From an uncultured Oscillospiraceae bacterium (GTDB lineage Bacteria; Bacillota; Clostridia; Oscillospirales; Oscillospiraceae), in NCBI GenBank assembly GCA_949935795.1, contig CATLFX010000019.1, positions 1 through 44,412 on the forward strand: a DNA stretch of 44,412 nt, written 5' to 3'. The position numbers and the translations under genes are program-made. Under the pieces are notes generated by a model. That model was given only the letters and a program-made list of their open reading frames with translations, searched no databases and was not told where the DNA came from. Positions 8,119 through 17,317 of this stretch are shown here, piece by piece. Every line of letters begins with the position of its first letter. Position 1 is the first letter of the stretch.

Positions 8119-8640
8119 TCAGATTTTTTTCGGATCGGGCCAGGCATCCGGGCCGTCGGTCATTGCGATATCCTTGAATTCTTCGGTCTCTTTTGCAAAG
8201 GCGTACATAGCTTGAGCGATGGAATACATCTGCGGATAAGCTTCCAAACAGCGCCTTTTGGCATCCTTGCCTTCAAAGGCGTAGAGCCAACCGCTGCCCG
8301 TCCGCTTTCTGGCCTCCAAGTAATGCGCCGCCGCCTGGGCAAAGCGGTCATGATCCCCGATTTTCTGCGTCCGTCCGGCATATTCCATATAAGACAGCAG
8401 AGCGTACTCCGCTTTGGACAGGCACTCATTTACCTGGGCGGAGAGATAAGAAAATATTTCCTCCCCTACATAGCTGAGCATCCCGTCTATCCTAAGGTAT
8501 AAGTGTGTAAACTCGTCGCCATGGCGTTTTGCAAACGTGGCAGGTTCAAAGTTGAGCGCCTTATACACTTCCGCCATCAGTTCCGATCCCAGCCTGGTCT
8601 CCATCACCGGCACAGTTTGTTCCTTCGCCACAGTAACCAT
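8119..8640 (-). CDS. uncharacterised protein
   Basis: 173 residues if started at ATG 8640; an upstream GTG at 8649 in the same frame is also possible, and neither has a convincing ribosome-binding site. The protein is mixed helical, with no signal peptide or membrane segment. Visible parts are FEPATFAKRHGDEFTHLYLR, SKAEYALLSYMEYAGRT and AHYLEARKRTGSGWLYAFEG. I recognise no family. It is convergent with the nucleotidyltransferase gene (93-nt gap) and lies downstream of tyrS on the same strand, 54 nt after its stop, with no obvious terminator in the gap, so low read-through from tyrS is possible. Confidence 0.6.
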   Translation of the reverse strand: MVTVAKEQTVPVMETRLGSELMAEVYKALNFEPATFAKRHGDEFTHLYLRIDGMLSYVGEEIFSYLSAQVNECLSKAEYALLSYMEYAGRTQKIGDHDRFAQAAAHYLEARKRTGSGWLYAFEGKDAKRRCLEAYPQMYSIAQAMYAFAKETEEFKDIAMTDGPDAWPDPKKI

Positions 8641-8693
8641 CTCTTTCACAATCGAAGTTAAGCGTTTTTGACACTATTACAATGAAAAGCAGG

Positions 8694-9926
8694 TCAAGCC
8701 AGCACCGCCCGATGGAACACCTTTTTGCCCTTCCTGACGATGACGCCCTCCCCGGCGAACTTGTCCATGGGGAACTGGGCGGCGGGGTCGGACACCTTCT
8801 CGTCGGCCACCATCACGCCCCCCTGCTGAACCAGCCGCCGGGCCTCGCCGTTGGAGGCCGCCAGCCCGCACTTCACCAGCAGGGTCAGCGCACCGATGGA
8901 GCCGCCGGTGAAATCCTCCTCAGCCAGCTCTGTGGAGGGCATATCCCCCGCGTCCCCGCCGCCGGAGAACAGGGCCCGGGCAGCCGCCTGGGCCTTGTCG
9001 GCCTCCTCCCTGCCGTGGACCATATTGGTCAGCTCCCAGGCCAGAATCTCCTTGGCCTGGTTGAGCTGGGCGTCCTTCCAGTGGTCCATCTCGTCGATCT
9101 GCTCCAGGGGCAGGAAGGTGAGCCAGCGGATGCACTTCATCACGTCCGCGTCGCCCACGTTGCGCCAGTACTGGTAGAAGTCGTAGGGGCTGGTCTTGTT
9201 GGGGTCCAGCCACACGGCGTTGCCCGCCGTCTTGCCCATCTTGTTGCCCTGGGAGTCGGTGAGCAGGTTGATGGTCATGCAGTGGGAATCCTTGCCCAGC
9301 TTGCGCCGGATCAGCTCGGTGCCCCCCAGCATGTTGGACCACTGGTCGTTGCCGCCGCACTGCATGTTGCAGCCCACAGTCTGGAACATGTGGTAGAAAT
9401 CGTAGGACTGCATAATCATATAGTTGAACTCCAGGAAGGACAGGCCCTTCTCCATGCGCTGCTTGTAGCAGTCCGCCCGGAGCATATTGTTCACCGAGAA
9501 GCAGGCCCCCACCTCCCGCAGCAGGTCCACATAGTTGAGGTCCAGCAGCCAGTCGGCGTTGTTGAGCATCATGGCCTGGCCGGGTCCCTCGCCGAAGTCG
9601 ATAAACCGCGCCATCTGGCGCTTGAAGCACTCGGCGTTGTGGTTGATGTCCTCCCGTGTGAGCATTTTCCGCATGTCGGTGCGGCCGGAGGGGTCCCCGA
9701 TGGTGGTGGTGCCGCCGCCGATGAGGGCGATGGGCTTGTTGCCCGCCTGCTGGAGCCGCTTCATCAGGGTGAGGGTCACAAAGTGGCCCGCCGTCAGGCT
9801 GTCCGCCGTGCAGTCGTAGCCGATATAGAAGGTGGCCTTGCCGTTGTTGATGAGGTTTTTGACCTCGTCCTCGCTGGTGACCTGGGCCACCAGCCCCCGG
9901 GCCACGAGTTCGTCGTAAATTGTCAT
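8694..9926 (-). CDS. tyrS: tyrosyl-tRNA synthetase
   Basis: 410 residues. Charges tRNA-Tyr. The class I signature appears as DSLTAGHFV (HIGH equivalent, after the YIGYDCTAD segment) and the KMSKS equivalent as KMGKT in GNKMGKTAGNAVWL, both typical of bacterial TyrRS. GGNDQWSN of the active site is present, and the C-terminus carries an S4 RNA-binding domain (GALTLLVKCGLAASNGEARRL region). The start ATG at 9926 is preceded by AAGGAGAG. Expression is controlled by a T-box leader (9927-10225) whose specifier reads UAC, and the matching tRNA-Tyr gene lies in this window at 43574. Confidence 0.97.
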   Translation of the reverse strand: MTIYDELVARGLVAQVTSEDEVKNLINNGKATFYIGYDCTADSLTAGHFVTLTLMKRLQQAGNKPIALIGGGTTTIGDPSGRTDMRKMLTREDINHNAECFKRQMARFIDFGEGPGQAMMLNNADWLLDLNYVDLLREVGACFSVNNMLRADCYKQRMEKGLSFLEFNYMIMQSYDFYHMFQTVGCNMQCGGNDQWSNMLGGTELIRRKLGKDSHCMTINLLTDSQGNKMGKTAGNAVWLDPNKTSPYDFYQYWRNVGDADVMKCIRWLTFLPLEQIDEMDHWKDAQLNQAKEILAWELTNMVHGREEADKAQAAARALFSGGGDAGDMPSTELAEEDFTGGSIGALTLLVKCGLAASNGEARRLVQQGGVMVADEKVSDPAAQFPMDKFAGEGVIVRKGKKVFHRAVLA

Positions 9927-10225
9927 AAAAAATCTCTCCTTTTTTATTTTTCGAACAGAAAGCCCTCTGTCCCTAGGGACAGAGGGCGAAAAATTCGCGG
10001 TACCACCTCTGTTTTGCCGCCTCCTCACAGAAACGGCCTCAGGGAGTCCCCAGCAGGACCCCGGCGCTGTACCGGGCGCACCCGTCCGGCCCTACTGGGG
10101 AATGGCAAAAACCCGTTCAGGCGGCCGCTCCGAGGGGTATTCGCCGCCGTCTCCTCTCCCCCTTCCACCAAACCGGGGGCTCTCTGGGCAGGAGGCCGAT
10201 GGGTACTATTCCTCATCCACGCATT
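9927..10225 (-). promoter_or_regulatory. T-box riboswitch, tyrosine-specific
   Basis: On the minus strand the conserved T-box core GGTGGTACCGCG is at 10007-9996. It is followed by a 12-bp terminator hairpin (9962-9987, GCCCTCTGTCCC against its complement) and a T-rich stretch before tyrS. Upstream, the stem I region carries AGTA (GGAATAGTACCC) and a bulge reading GAATACCCC, in which UAC at 10139-10137 is the probable specifier codon for Tyr. Uncharged tRNA-Tyr would pair with the specifier and the T-box bulge and stabilise the antiterminator. The length of about 300 nt is usual for a T-box. Confidence 0.93.
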
Positions 10226-10231
10226 GACAGG

Positions 10232-10260
10232 ATGATATCATAGGAAGCACATTTTGTCAA
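10232..10260 (-). promoter_or_regulatory. sigma-A promoter of tyrS T-box leader
   Basis: TTGACA, 17 nt, TATCAT on the minus strand. The -35 overlaps the last codons of recN (stop at 10257), so tyrS has its own promoter at the very end of the upstream operon. Confidence 0.8.
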
Positions 10261-11954
10261 ACCTTTTTTGCCCCCGCTTTAAACTGCTCCGCCGTGGCCA
10301 GCAGCTCCTCCGCCCCCTCCAGCATGACGGCGGTGGCCTGGCCCCCGCTGAGCCGCGCCAGCTCCTCCCGGCGCTGGGCCCGGTCCAGCCGCTCCACCTG
10401 GGTGAAGGTGCGCCCGTCCGCCTCTCCCTTCTCCACGGAGAAGTGCACGTCCCCCATGGCGGCGATCTGGGGCAGGTGGGTGACGCACAGCACCTGACGG
10501 CCCTGGGACACCTGAAACAGCTTCCGGGCCACCTTCACCGCCGCCCGGCCGGACACCCCGGTGTCCACCTCGTCGAAGATGAGGGTGGTGACCTGCTCCG
10601 TCTCCGCCAGCACGTTTTTCAGCGCCAGCATGATCCGGGACAGCTCGCCGCCGGAGGCGATCTTGTTGATGGGTTTTAACGCCTCTCCCACGTTGGCGGA
10701 CATGAGGAACCGCACCGTGTCCATGCCGGCGGCGTCCATGCCGTCGGGGGCGTCCTTGGGAGCAAACTCCACCTGGAACTGGACCTTGGGCATGTCCAGC
10801 GCCTTCAGCTCGGACTGGATGCGCCCCGCCAGCTCCTCCGCCGCCTTATGCCGCCGGGCGGACAGCTTCTCCCCCAGCTTCAACGCCTTTTCCAGCGCCT
10901 TGGACAGCTCCTTGTCCAGCCGGTTCAGCCGGTCCTCGGAGAACTGGATGGCGTCCAGTTCCTGACGGCATTTTTCCAGGTAGGCCAGCATCTCCTCCAC
11001 CGTGCCGCCGTACTTCTTTTTCAGCCGGTACAGCCGGTCCAGCCGCTCCTCAATCTCGTCCAGCTCGCCGGGGTAGAAGTCCAGCGTCCCCCGCAGGTCC
11101 CGGACCAGCTCCGCCAGGTCGTCCGCATCGCAGCGCAGCCGCTCCGCCTTTTCCGACAGCTCCTTCAAATCGGGGCTGTACCTTCCCCCCTGAGACAGGC
11201 GGTTTTCCGCCTCCATCAGCAGGGGTACCGCCCCCTCGCCGTCCTCGCCGCCTGTGAGGGCCTGCCAGGCCCCGTCCACCGCGTCGGTGAGCCGCTCGGC
11301 GTTGCGAAGCACCTCCCGGCGCTGGGTCAGCTCCTCGTCCTCGCCCTCCCGCAGCTCCGCCTTCTCCAGCTCCTCGATCTGATAGGTGAGGGTATCCAGC
11401 CGCCGGGCCTTCTCCCCGTCGTCCATCTGGAGCCGGTCCCGCTCCCGGCGCAGGTCCCGGACCTGGCCGTAAGCCTCGGAATAGGCCTCCAGCTCCTTCT
11501 CCGTCCGGCCAAAGCTGTCCAGGTAGCCCAGATGGCACTCCTCGTCCAGCAGCTGCTGGCCGTCGTGCTGGCCGTGGACGTTCACCAGCTGCTGGCCCAG
11601 CTCCCGCAGCTGGGTCACCAACAGGGGCCGCCCGTTCACCCGGCAGGCGTTTTTTCCGTCCGCCTGGATGGTCCGCTCAATGAGCAGCTCCCCGTTCTCG
11701 TCGGGGCCCGTCCCCTGCTCCTCGAACCAGGGCAGAGGGGGCAGGTCCCGGAACAGGGCGGACACCCGGGCGGTCTTGGCCCCGGTGCGGATCAGGTCCC
11801 GGCTGGTACGCTCCCCCATGATGGCCCCGATGGAGTCGATGACAATGGATTTGCCCGCCCCGGTCTCGCCGGTGAGGACGTTGAACCCCTGGTCAAAGGT
11901 GATGTCCGCCTGGGAGATCACCGCGATGTTCTCAATGTGCAGTAAGCTGAGCAC
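10257..11954 (-). CDS. recN: DNA repair ATPase RecN
   Basis: 565 residues, the normal length for RecN. SMC-like: Walker A GETGAGKS at 29-36 near the N-terminus, a long charged coiled coil in the middle (about 150-370), and C-terminal ASGGELSRIMLALK signature with Walker B TLIFDEVDTGVSG. It acts on DNA double-strand breaks. The start is GTG at 11954 with GAGGAG just upstream, 6 nt after the argR stop. It is the last gene of the run that begins at nusB; the argR-recN neighbourhood is common in Firmicutes. Confidence 0.97.
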   Translation of the reverse strand: MLSLLHIENIAVISQADITFDQGFNVLTGETGAGKSIVIDSIGAIMGERTSRDLIRTGAKTARVSALFRDLPPLPWFEEQGTGPDENGELLIERTIQADGKNACRVNGRPLLVTQLRELGQQLVNVHGQHDGQQLLDEECHLGYLDSFGRTEKELEAYSEAYGQVRDLRRERDRLQMDDGEKARRLDTLTYQIEELEKAELREGEDEELTQRREVLRNAERLTDAVDGAWQALTGGEDGEGAVPLLMEAENRLSQGGRYSPDLKELSEKAERLRCDADDLAELVRDLRGTLDFYPGELDEIEERLDRLYRLKKKYGGTVEEMLAYLEKCRQELDAIQFSEDRLNRLDKELSKALEKALKLGEKLSARRHKAAEELAGRIQSELKALDMPKVQFQVEFAPKDAPDGMDAAGMDTVRFLMSANVGEALKPINKIASGGELSRIMLALKNVLAETEQVTTLIFDEVDTGVSGRAAVKVARKLFQVSQGRQVLCVTHLPQIAAMGDVHFSVEKGEADGRTFTQVERLDRAQRREELARLSGGQATAVMLEGAEELLATAEQFKAGAKKV

Positions 11955-11960
11955 GTCTCC

Positions 11961-12428
11961 TCACCCCTCCAGCATGGACTCGATCTCCCGGGTCAGCGAC
12001 TCCGCCGCCTGATTGGTGCGCATGATGAGGATGACGGTGTCGTCCCCCGCCAGGGAGCCCACCAGCCCCTCCAGCTCCATGCCGTCCAGGGCGGCCCCGG
12101 CGGCGGGGGCCAGCCCGGGCATGGTCTTCACCACCACGATGTTCTGGGCCGCGTCGCAGGAGACGACCCCCTCCTTGAAGATGTTTTGCAGCCGCCCCGC
12201 GGCCGCCCGCCGTGGGGGCAGGGCGGCGGAGGCCACATAGTGGTAGCTCCCCCCCTCCCCCGGCTGCTTGACCAGGTTCAGCTCTTTGATGTCCCGGGAA
12301 ATGGTGGCCTGGGTGGCCCGGATGCCCCGCCGCCCCAGCTGGTCCAGCATCTGCTCCTGGGTTTCAATGTCCGCCTCCGCAATGATGCGCAGAATTTCCG
12401 CCTGTCGTTTGGCTTTCAAACCGTTCAC
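11961..12428 (-). CDS. argR: arginine repressor ArgR
   Basis: 155 residues. N-terminal winged helix (KRQAEILRIIAEADIETQEQM, IRATQATISRDIKELNL) binds ARG boxes; the C-terminal domain (GLVGSLAGDDTVILIMRTNQ) forms the arginine-binding hexamer, with the conserved GD pair in AGDDT. The start is GTG 12428, which overlaps the nadK stop as GTGA; the frame is open much further upstream, but that part is out-of-frame reading of nadK. No arginine biosynthesis gene lies nearby, so its targets are elsewhere. Co-transcribed with nadK and recN. Confidence 0.95.
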   Translation of the reverse strand: MNGLKAKRQAEILRIIAEADIETQEQMLDQLGRRGIRATQATISRDIKELNLVKQPGEGGSYHYVASAALPPRRAAAGRLQNIFKEGVVSCDAAQNIVVVKTMPGLAPAAGAALDGMELEGLVGSLAGDDTVILIMRTNQAAESLTREIESMLEG

Positions 12429-13291
12429 GCCTTTCCCAGCTTTTGATTGATCCGCTCGTAAAAACTCCGCCCGGTGAGCTTCACCATCTGGGTGGTCTGC
12501 CGGGACCGGCGGCACTCCACCCAGTCCCCGGGCTGCACCCGGAACGCCCGCCCGCCGTCCACCGACAGGTAGGCGGTTTTTTTGCTCCCCGGAGCCAGCC
12601 GCACCCCCACCGACCTGGCCGCGTCCAGCACGAAGGGCTTGGCGTGGAGGGAGTGGGCGCAGATGGGGGCGATGATGATATTGGCCGCCGTGGGCTCCAC
12701 GATGGGCCCTCCCGCCGCCATGGAGTAGGCGGTGGACCCGGTGGGGGTGGACACCACAATGCCGTCCCCGGAGAAGGAGGAGATGGTCACCCGATCCCCG
12801 GTGACCTCCAGGTCCAGCACGCGGGCCACCGCCCCCTTGGTGAGCACCGAGTCGTTGAGGGCCTGCTGGTCGAACACCCGCCGCCCCTCCCGGCGGACGG
12901 TGACGTCCAGCATCATCCGCCGCTCGACGCCGAACCGTCCTCCGGCCAGCTTGGCCAGCAGGGACAGCTCCCCGTGCTCCAGCTCCGCCATAAAGCCGAT
13001 GCTGCCCAGGTTCACCCCCAGGATGGGGATGTTCCGGGCGTTGGCCTCGTGGGCGGCGTGGAGGATGGTGCCGTCCCCGCCGAAGCACACCAGCACATTG
13101 GCGTCCTCCAGCTCCTCCTCGATCTGGCCCAGCGCCGCCCCGGCGGGCAGGTCCAGACGGCTGCCCTGGTCCACCTCAAAAGGCAGGCAGATGGCGGTCT
13201 GTGCCCCGGCGTTTTCCAAAATCCGCTGGGCGGCCTGGGCCGCCCGCAGCCCCCGGTCCCGGTAGGGGTTGGGACACAGCACAATTTTCAT
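12425..13291 (-). CDS. nadK: NAD kinase
   Basis: 288 residues. Phosphorylates NAD to NADP. The GGDGT motif (71-75) sits in a VLVCFGGDGTIL context, followed by NLGSIGFM and the conserved PTGSTAYSMAAGGPI segment of the NAD-binding domain. ATG start 7 nt after the tlyA stop; the 3' end overlaps argR by 4 nt. The order tlyA-nadK-argR-recN is a conserved clostridial and bacillar cluster. Confidence 0.96.
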   Translation of the reverse strand: MKIVLCPNPYRDRGLRAAQAAQRILENAGAQTAICLPFEVDQGSRLDLPAGAALGQIEEELEDANVLVCFGGDGTILHAAHEANARNIPILGVNLGSIGFMAELEHGELSLLAKLAGGRFGVERRMMLDVTVRREGRRVFDQQALNDSVLTKGAVARVLDLEVTGDRVTISSFSGDGIVVSTPTGSTAYSMAAGGPIVEPTAANIIIAPICAHSLHAKPFVLDAARSVGVRLAPGSKKTAYLSVDGGRAFRVQPGDWVECRRSRQTTQMVKLTGRSFYERINQKLGKA

Positions 13292-13298
13292 CCTACCC

Positions 13299-14096
13299 TC
13301 ACCCCTTCAGCGCCTGGTGGGAGCGGTCCACCAGCTCCCTCAAGTCAAATTCAAGCTTCTCCCCGGCCCCCGCCTGGAGAAAGCCCAGATACTCAATATT
13401 GCCCTCCGGCCCCCGGATGGGGGAGAAGTCCAGCCCCAGCACAGCAAAATCCGCCTGGGCGGCATGGTCCAAGAAACGCTCCAGCACCTCCAGATGGACC
13501 GCCGGGTCTCGGACCACCCCTTTTTTACCCACTTTTTCCCTACCCGCCTCGAACTGGGGCTTCACCAGGGCGGCCACCTGGCCCCCCGGCGCCATCAGCG
13601 GCCGCAGGGCGGGCAGGATCAGCCCCAGGGAGATGAAAGACACGTCGATGGAGGCAAAGTCCAACGGCTCGGGGATCTGCTCTGCGGTCAAATACCGGGC
13701 GTTGGTGCGCTCCAGGCACACCACCCGGGGGTCGTTCCGGATGGACCAGGCCAGCTGGCCGTAGCCCACGTCCACGGCGTACACCTTTTGGGCCCCGTTT
13801 TGCAGCATACAGTCGGTGAAGCCGCCGGTGGAGGCCCCGATGTCGGCGGCGGTTTTATCCGCCAGGGTGATGGGAAAAACCCGCATGGCCTTTTCCAGCT
13901 TCAGCCCGCCCCGGCTCACGTAGCGCAGGCCGCCCCGGACCTCCAGGGGCGCGTCCTCCTCCAGGGTGAGTCCCGGCTTGTCGCAGCGCCGCTCCCCGGT
14001 GTACACCTGCCCCGCCATGATGACGGCCTGGGCCTTCTGCCGGGTGTCCGCCAGCCCCCGCTCCACCAGGAGCAGGTCCACACGCTTTTTAGCCAC
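13299..14096 (-). CDS. tlyA: TlyA-family rRNA 2'-O-methyltransferase
   Basis: 265 residues. An N-terminal S4 RNA-binding domain (KRVDLLLVERGLADTRQKAQ) is followed by an FtsJ-like methyltransferase with SAM motif ADIGASTGGFTDCML and catalytic Lys region. TlyA methylates the 2'-hydroxyl of cytidines in 16S and/or 23S rRNA; the old name 'hemolysin A' is misleading. GTG start with GGAGGTG 7 nt upstream; it overlaps the end of dxs by 8 nt. Confidence 0.94.
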   Translation of the reverse strand: MAKKRVDLLLVERGLADTRQKAQAVIMAGQVYTGERRCDKPGLTLEEDAPLEVRGGLRYVSRGGLKLEKAMRVFPITLADKTAADIGASTGGFTDCMLQNGAQKVYAVDVGYGQLAWSIRNDPRVVCLERTNARYLTAEQIPEPLDFASIDVSFISLGLILPALRPLMAPGGQVAALVKPQFEAGREKVGKKGVVRDPAVHLEVLERFLDHAAQADFAVLGLDFSPIRGPEGNIEYLGFLQAGAGEKLEFDLRELVDRSHQALKG

Positions 14097-15924
14097 GGCC
14101 CATCACCTCCCCGGCCCGGCGGGCGATGGACGCCCCGTCGATGCCGCACAGCTGTCTCAGCTCCGCCACGGCGCCCTGCTGGACGAAGCGGTCCCCCAGG
14201 TTCACCAGGGCCAGCCTGACCCCGCCAATTCCCCGCAGGGCAAGCTCGGCGGCGATCCTCCGGCCCACACAGCCCGCGTCCACACACTCCTCCGCCACGA
14301 TCAGCCGCCCGGTCTTTTGGGCGCAGGCGGCCACGGTGTCCACGTCCAGGGGAGCGATACTGTTCAGCTTCACCACCTGGGCGGACGTTCCCTTTTCCTC
14401 CAGCAGCCTCGCCGCCGCCAAAGCCTCGTTTATCATCGTCCCGTAGGCGGCGATGGTCACATCCGTGCCGGGACGGATGACGCTGGCCCCCTCTATGCCG
14501 CACAGGGCGCGGAACTCCCCCTCGCCCCCCTTGGGATAGCGCACCGCCGCCGGGCCCCGGTCCTTCTCCACGGCATAGCGCAGCATGGCCCGAAGCTCCT
14601 CAAAGCTGGCGGGGCAGTAGATTTTCATACCGGGCACCGAGTTCAGATAGGCCACGTCAAACACGCCGTGGTGGGTCTCCCCGTCCTCGCCGGACAGCCC
14701 CGCCCGGTCCACACACAGCACCACGTGAAGCCCCTGGATGGCCACATCGTGGATGAGCATATCGTAGGCCCGCTGCAAGAAAGTGGAGTAGATGGCCGCC
14801 ACCGGTACCATACGCTGCTTGGCCATCCCCGCCGCCATGGACACGGCGTGACCCTCGGCGATGCCCACGTCAAAAAAGCGCTCCGGATACTCCCGGGCAA
14901 AGTCCACCAGCCCCGTGCCGTCGGGCATAGCGGCGGTGATGGCGGCCACATCGGCCCCCTCCCGGGCCAGCTGGCGCAGCGTGTCCCCAAACACGGAGGA
15001 GAAGGTCTCGCCGCTCTCATGGAGGGGCGTTCCGTCCTCGACCCGGAAAGGCCCCACCCCGTGGAAGCGGTCGGGCTCCTTTTCCGCCGGGGGGTATCCC
15101 TTCCCCTTGACGGTCTTGATGTGGAGCAGGACCGGGCTGTTCAGCTCCTTGGCGTACCGCAGCAGCCGGGTGAGGTAGTTCACGTCGTGGCCGTCCACCG
15201 GGCCCAGGTAAGTAAAACCCATGTCCTCGAACATGCTGCAATGGAGGACGGCGCTCTTGATGGCCTGTTTGGTCTTGTGGGTGAAGCGGTACAGCCCCCG
15301 GCCCACCGCCGTGGCCCCGGTGGCCTTCCGGTAGAGCTTTTTAAACTGGAGGTACTGGGGCTTCAGCCGCTGCTGGGCCAGATGCCGGGCCACTCCCCCC
15401 ACGTTTTTGGTGATGGACATGCCGTTGTCGTTGAGAATGACCACCAGCTGTTCCCCGCTCTGCCCCGCGTCGGACAACCCCTCGTAGGCCAGGCCGCCGG
15501 TCATGGCCCCGTCTCCCAGCATAGCCAGGACATAGTAGTCCTCCCGGTTCAGCGTCCGGGCCCGGGCCATGCCCAAGGCCACCGACACCGCGTTGGAGGC
15601 GTGCCCCGCGATGAAGGCGTCCGCCCGGTGCTCCCGGGGCTTGGGAAAGCCGGACAGCCCCCCCAGCTTCCGCAGGTGGTCCATCTGGCCCCCCCGGCCC
15701 GTCAAGATCTTGTGGGCGTAGCACTGGTGGCCCACGTCGAACACCAGCCGGTCCGTCTCCAGGTCGAACACCCGGTGGACGGCCACCGTGGCCTCCACCA
15801 CCCCCAGGCTGGAGGCCAGATGGCCCCCGGTCCTGGAAACGCTGGCAATGATCTGCTCCCGCAGCTGGTCGCACAGCAGCTTTGCCTGAATGTCGGTGAG
15901 GCTGTTCAGCTGTTCCGGACCCAT
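14089..15924 (-). CDS. dxs: 1-deoxy-D-xylulose-5-phosphate synthase
   Basis: 611 residues. Condenses pyruvate and glyceraldehyde-3-phosphate, first step of the MEP isoprenoid route. The N-terminus has GHLASSLGVVEATVA and FDVGHQCYAHKILTGR; the thiamine diphosphate motif is GDGAMTGGLAYEGL; the pyrimidine-binding half has DRAGLSGEDGETHHGVFD. The start at ATG 15924 is preferred because AAGGGGGG precedes it by 7 nt; an in-frame TTG at 15948 would lie inside the upstream gene. A prenyl synthase gene lies two genes upstream, so the operon covers precursor supply and chain elongation. Confidence 0.96.
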   Translation of the reverse strand: MGPEQLNSLTDIQAKLLCDQLREQIIASVSRTGGHLASSLGVVEATVAVHRVFDLETDRLVFDVGHQCYAHKILTGRGGQMDHLRKLGGLSGFPKPREHRADAFIAGHASNAVSVALGMARARTLNREDYYVLAMLGDGAMTGGLAYEGLSDAGQSGEQLVVILNDNGMSITKNVGGVARHLAQQRLKPQYLQFKKLYRKATGATAVGRGLYRFTHKTKQAIKSAVLHCSMFEDMGFTYLGPVDGHDVNYLTRLLRYAKELNSPVLLHIKTVKGKGYPPAEKEPDRFHGVGPFRVEDGTPLHESGETFSSVFGDTLRQLAREGADVAAITAAMPDGTGLVDFAREYPERFFDVGIAEGHAVSMAAGMAKQRMVPVAAIYSTFLQRAYDMLIHDVAIQGLHVVLCVDRAGLSGEDGETHHGVFDVAYLNSVPGMKIYCPASFEELRAMLRYAVEKDRGPAAVRYPKGGEGEFRALCGIEGASVIRPGTDVTIAAYGTMINEALAAARLLEEKGTSAQVVKLNSIAPLDVDTVAACAQKTGRLIVAEECVDAGCVGRRIAAELALRGIGGVRLALVNLGDRFVQQGAVAELRQLCGIDGASIARRAGEVMGRG

Positions 15925-15937
15925 GGCAAAGCCCCCC

Positions 15938-16381
15938 TTAAAATCCAAACGCGATATAGCCGCCCAGCAGACCCACTCCGATGCCCAGCACGGCTCCCAC
16001 CGCCACCTGGAGGGGGGTGTGCCCGATGAGCTCCTTCAAATCCCGCTCGAAGTCCTCGGGCTTGAACTCCTCCCAGTTGCGCAGGATATAGTTGAGCACC
16101 TTGGCCTGCTCCCCGGTCTCCCGGCGGACGTGGGCGGCGTCGTACATGACGATGAAAGCCACCACCGCCGCCACCGCGAACACCGGCGAATCAAACCCGG
16201 CGCTCATGCCACAGGACACGGCGGCGGCGCACACCAGGGCCGAGTGGGAGCTGGGCATGCCGCCCCCGGTGGTGAGATAGGTGATGTCAAACTTCCGGTA
16301 GACCGCCGTGGCGATCAGAAGCTTCAGCACCTGGGCCGCCGCCCAGGCGGCGACGGCGATCAACAAGACCGGACACACCAT
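15938..16381 (-). CDS. divergent PAP2-family (DUF212) membrane protein
   Basis: 147 residues from ATG 16381 (AAGGAG 9 nt upstream; a GTG six codons earlier overlaps that site). Hydrophobic, with three to four membrane segments. The motifs GGGMPSSHSALV and MYDAAHVRRETGEQA are those of the acid phosphatase/vanadium haloperoxidase-like DUF212 family, with conserved Ser-His pair and the Asp-Ala-His. A role in dephosphorylating prenyl diphosphates would fit its place between a prenyl synthase and dxs, but that is inference. Confidence 0.85.
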   Translation of the reverse strand: MVCPVLLIAVAAWAAAQVLKLLIATAVYRKFDITYLTTGGGMPSSHSALVCAAAVSCGMSAGFDSPVFAVAAVVAFIVMYDAAHVRRETGEQAKVLNYILRNWEEFKPEDFERDLKELIGHTPLQVAVGAVLGIGVGLLGGYIAFGF

Positions 16382-16426
16382 CTCACATTTCTCCTTCACC
16401 GCGTTCGGGCCAGCGGCCCGCGCGCC

Positions 16427-17317
16427 TCAATTTTTCCGCGCCGCCAGAGAATCAGCCAGGGCGCACAGGAACTCCGGGCGCTCAAAGGCCCCCCCCACGC
16501 TCTCCTTGGCCTTTTCCGTCAGCGCCGCCACCAGCTCCCCGCATTTTTCCAGTCCGTACAGGGCGGCGTAGGTATTCTTTCCGTTGACCGCGTCAGAGCC
16601 GATGGGCTTGCCCAGCTCCTCCTCGGTGGACTCCACGTCCAGCATGTCGTCCCGAATCTGGAAGGCCATCCCCAGCTGCTGGGCGTACCGCCGGGCCGCC
16701 TCCCACTGTTCCGGAGCGGGCTCCACGGTCGAGGCCGTCAGCCCCAGCAGGCAGGCCGCCTCCAGCAGAGCGCCGGTCTTCCAGCCGTTGATCCGGCTCA
16801 GATCCTCTCCGTCCAGCGTGCGGCCCTCCCATTTGATGTCCAGATACTGCCCGCCGCACATGCCGCTCCGCCCCGCCGCCTGGGCCAGGATGGCGCAGGC
16901 CCTGCCGTTGGCGGCGGGAGTGGTCCTCCGGGACGCGGCCAGCCGCTCAAAGGCCGCCGCCTGGAGGGCGTCCCCCGCCAGCAGGGCCAGCCACTCCCCA
17001 TACTTCACATGGCAGGTGGGCTTGCCCCGGCGCAGCTCATCGTTGTCCATGCAGGGCAGGTCATCGTGGATCAGGGAATAGGTGTGGAGCATCTCCACAC
17101 CGCAGGCGTAGTCCAGGGCAGGCTCCATGTCCCCGCACAGGGCCTCACAGAATTTCAGCGCCAGCACAGGCCGCACCCGCTTGCCCCCGGCCAGCAGGCT
17201 GTACTCCATGGCCTCCAAAAGCTCCCGGTGGGGGCCGTCCACCCCGTCGGCGAAGGCGCTTTGCAGCCCGCTCTCCGCCAGGTCCCGGGCCTCCCGGTAT
17301 TCCCGCTCAAAGTCCAT
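16427..17317 (-). CDS. ispA: polyprenyl (farnesyl/geranylgeranyl) diphosphate synthase
   Basis: 296 residues, usual for FPP synthases. The first Asp-rich motif is DDLPCMDND and the second DDMLDVEST; GKRVRPVLAL (diphosphate-binding Arg) and MEYSLLAGG are in place. The two-residue insertion in the first motif fits bacterial type II FPP synthases. It overlaps xseB by 11 nt, and the xseA-xseB-ispA-dxs order is widely conserved. Confidence 0.95.
   Translation of the reverse strand: MDFEREYREARDLAESGLQSAFADGVDGPHRELLEAMEYSLLAGGKRVRPVLALKFCEALCGDMEPALDYACGVEMLHTYSLIHDDLPCMDNDELRRGKPTCHVKYGEWLALLAGDALQAAAFERLAASRRTTPAANGRACAILAQAAGRSGMCGGQYLDIKWEGRTLDGEDLSRINGWKTGALLEAACLLGLTASTVEPAPEQWEAARRYAQQLGMAFQIRDDMLDVESTEEELGKPIGSDAVNGKNTYAALYGLEKCGELVAALTEKAKESVGGAFERPEFLCALADSLAARKN

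Noticed and set aside
12429-13088. A long N-terminal extension of argR into nadK
   Set aside because: The added residues are low-complexity reading of nadK in another frame; ArgR homology begins at the GTG of 12428.
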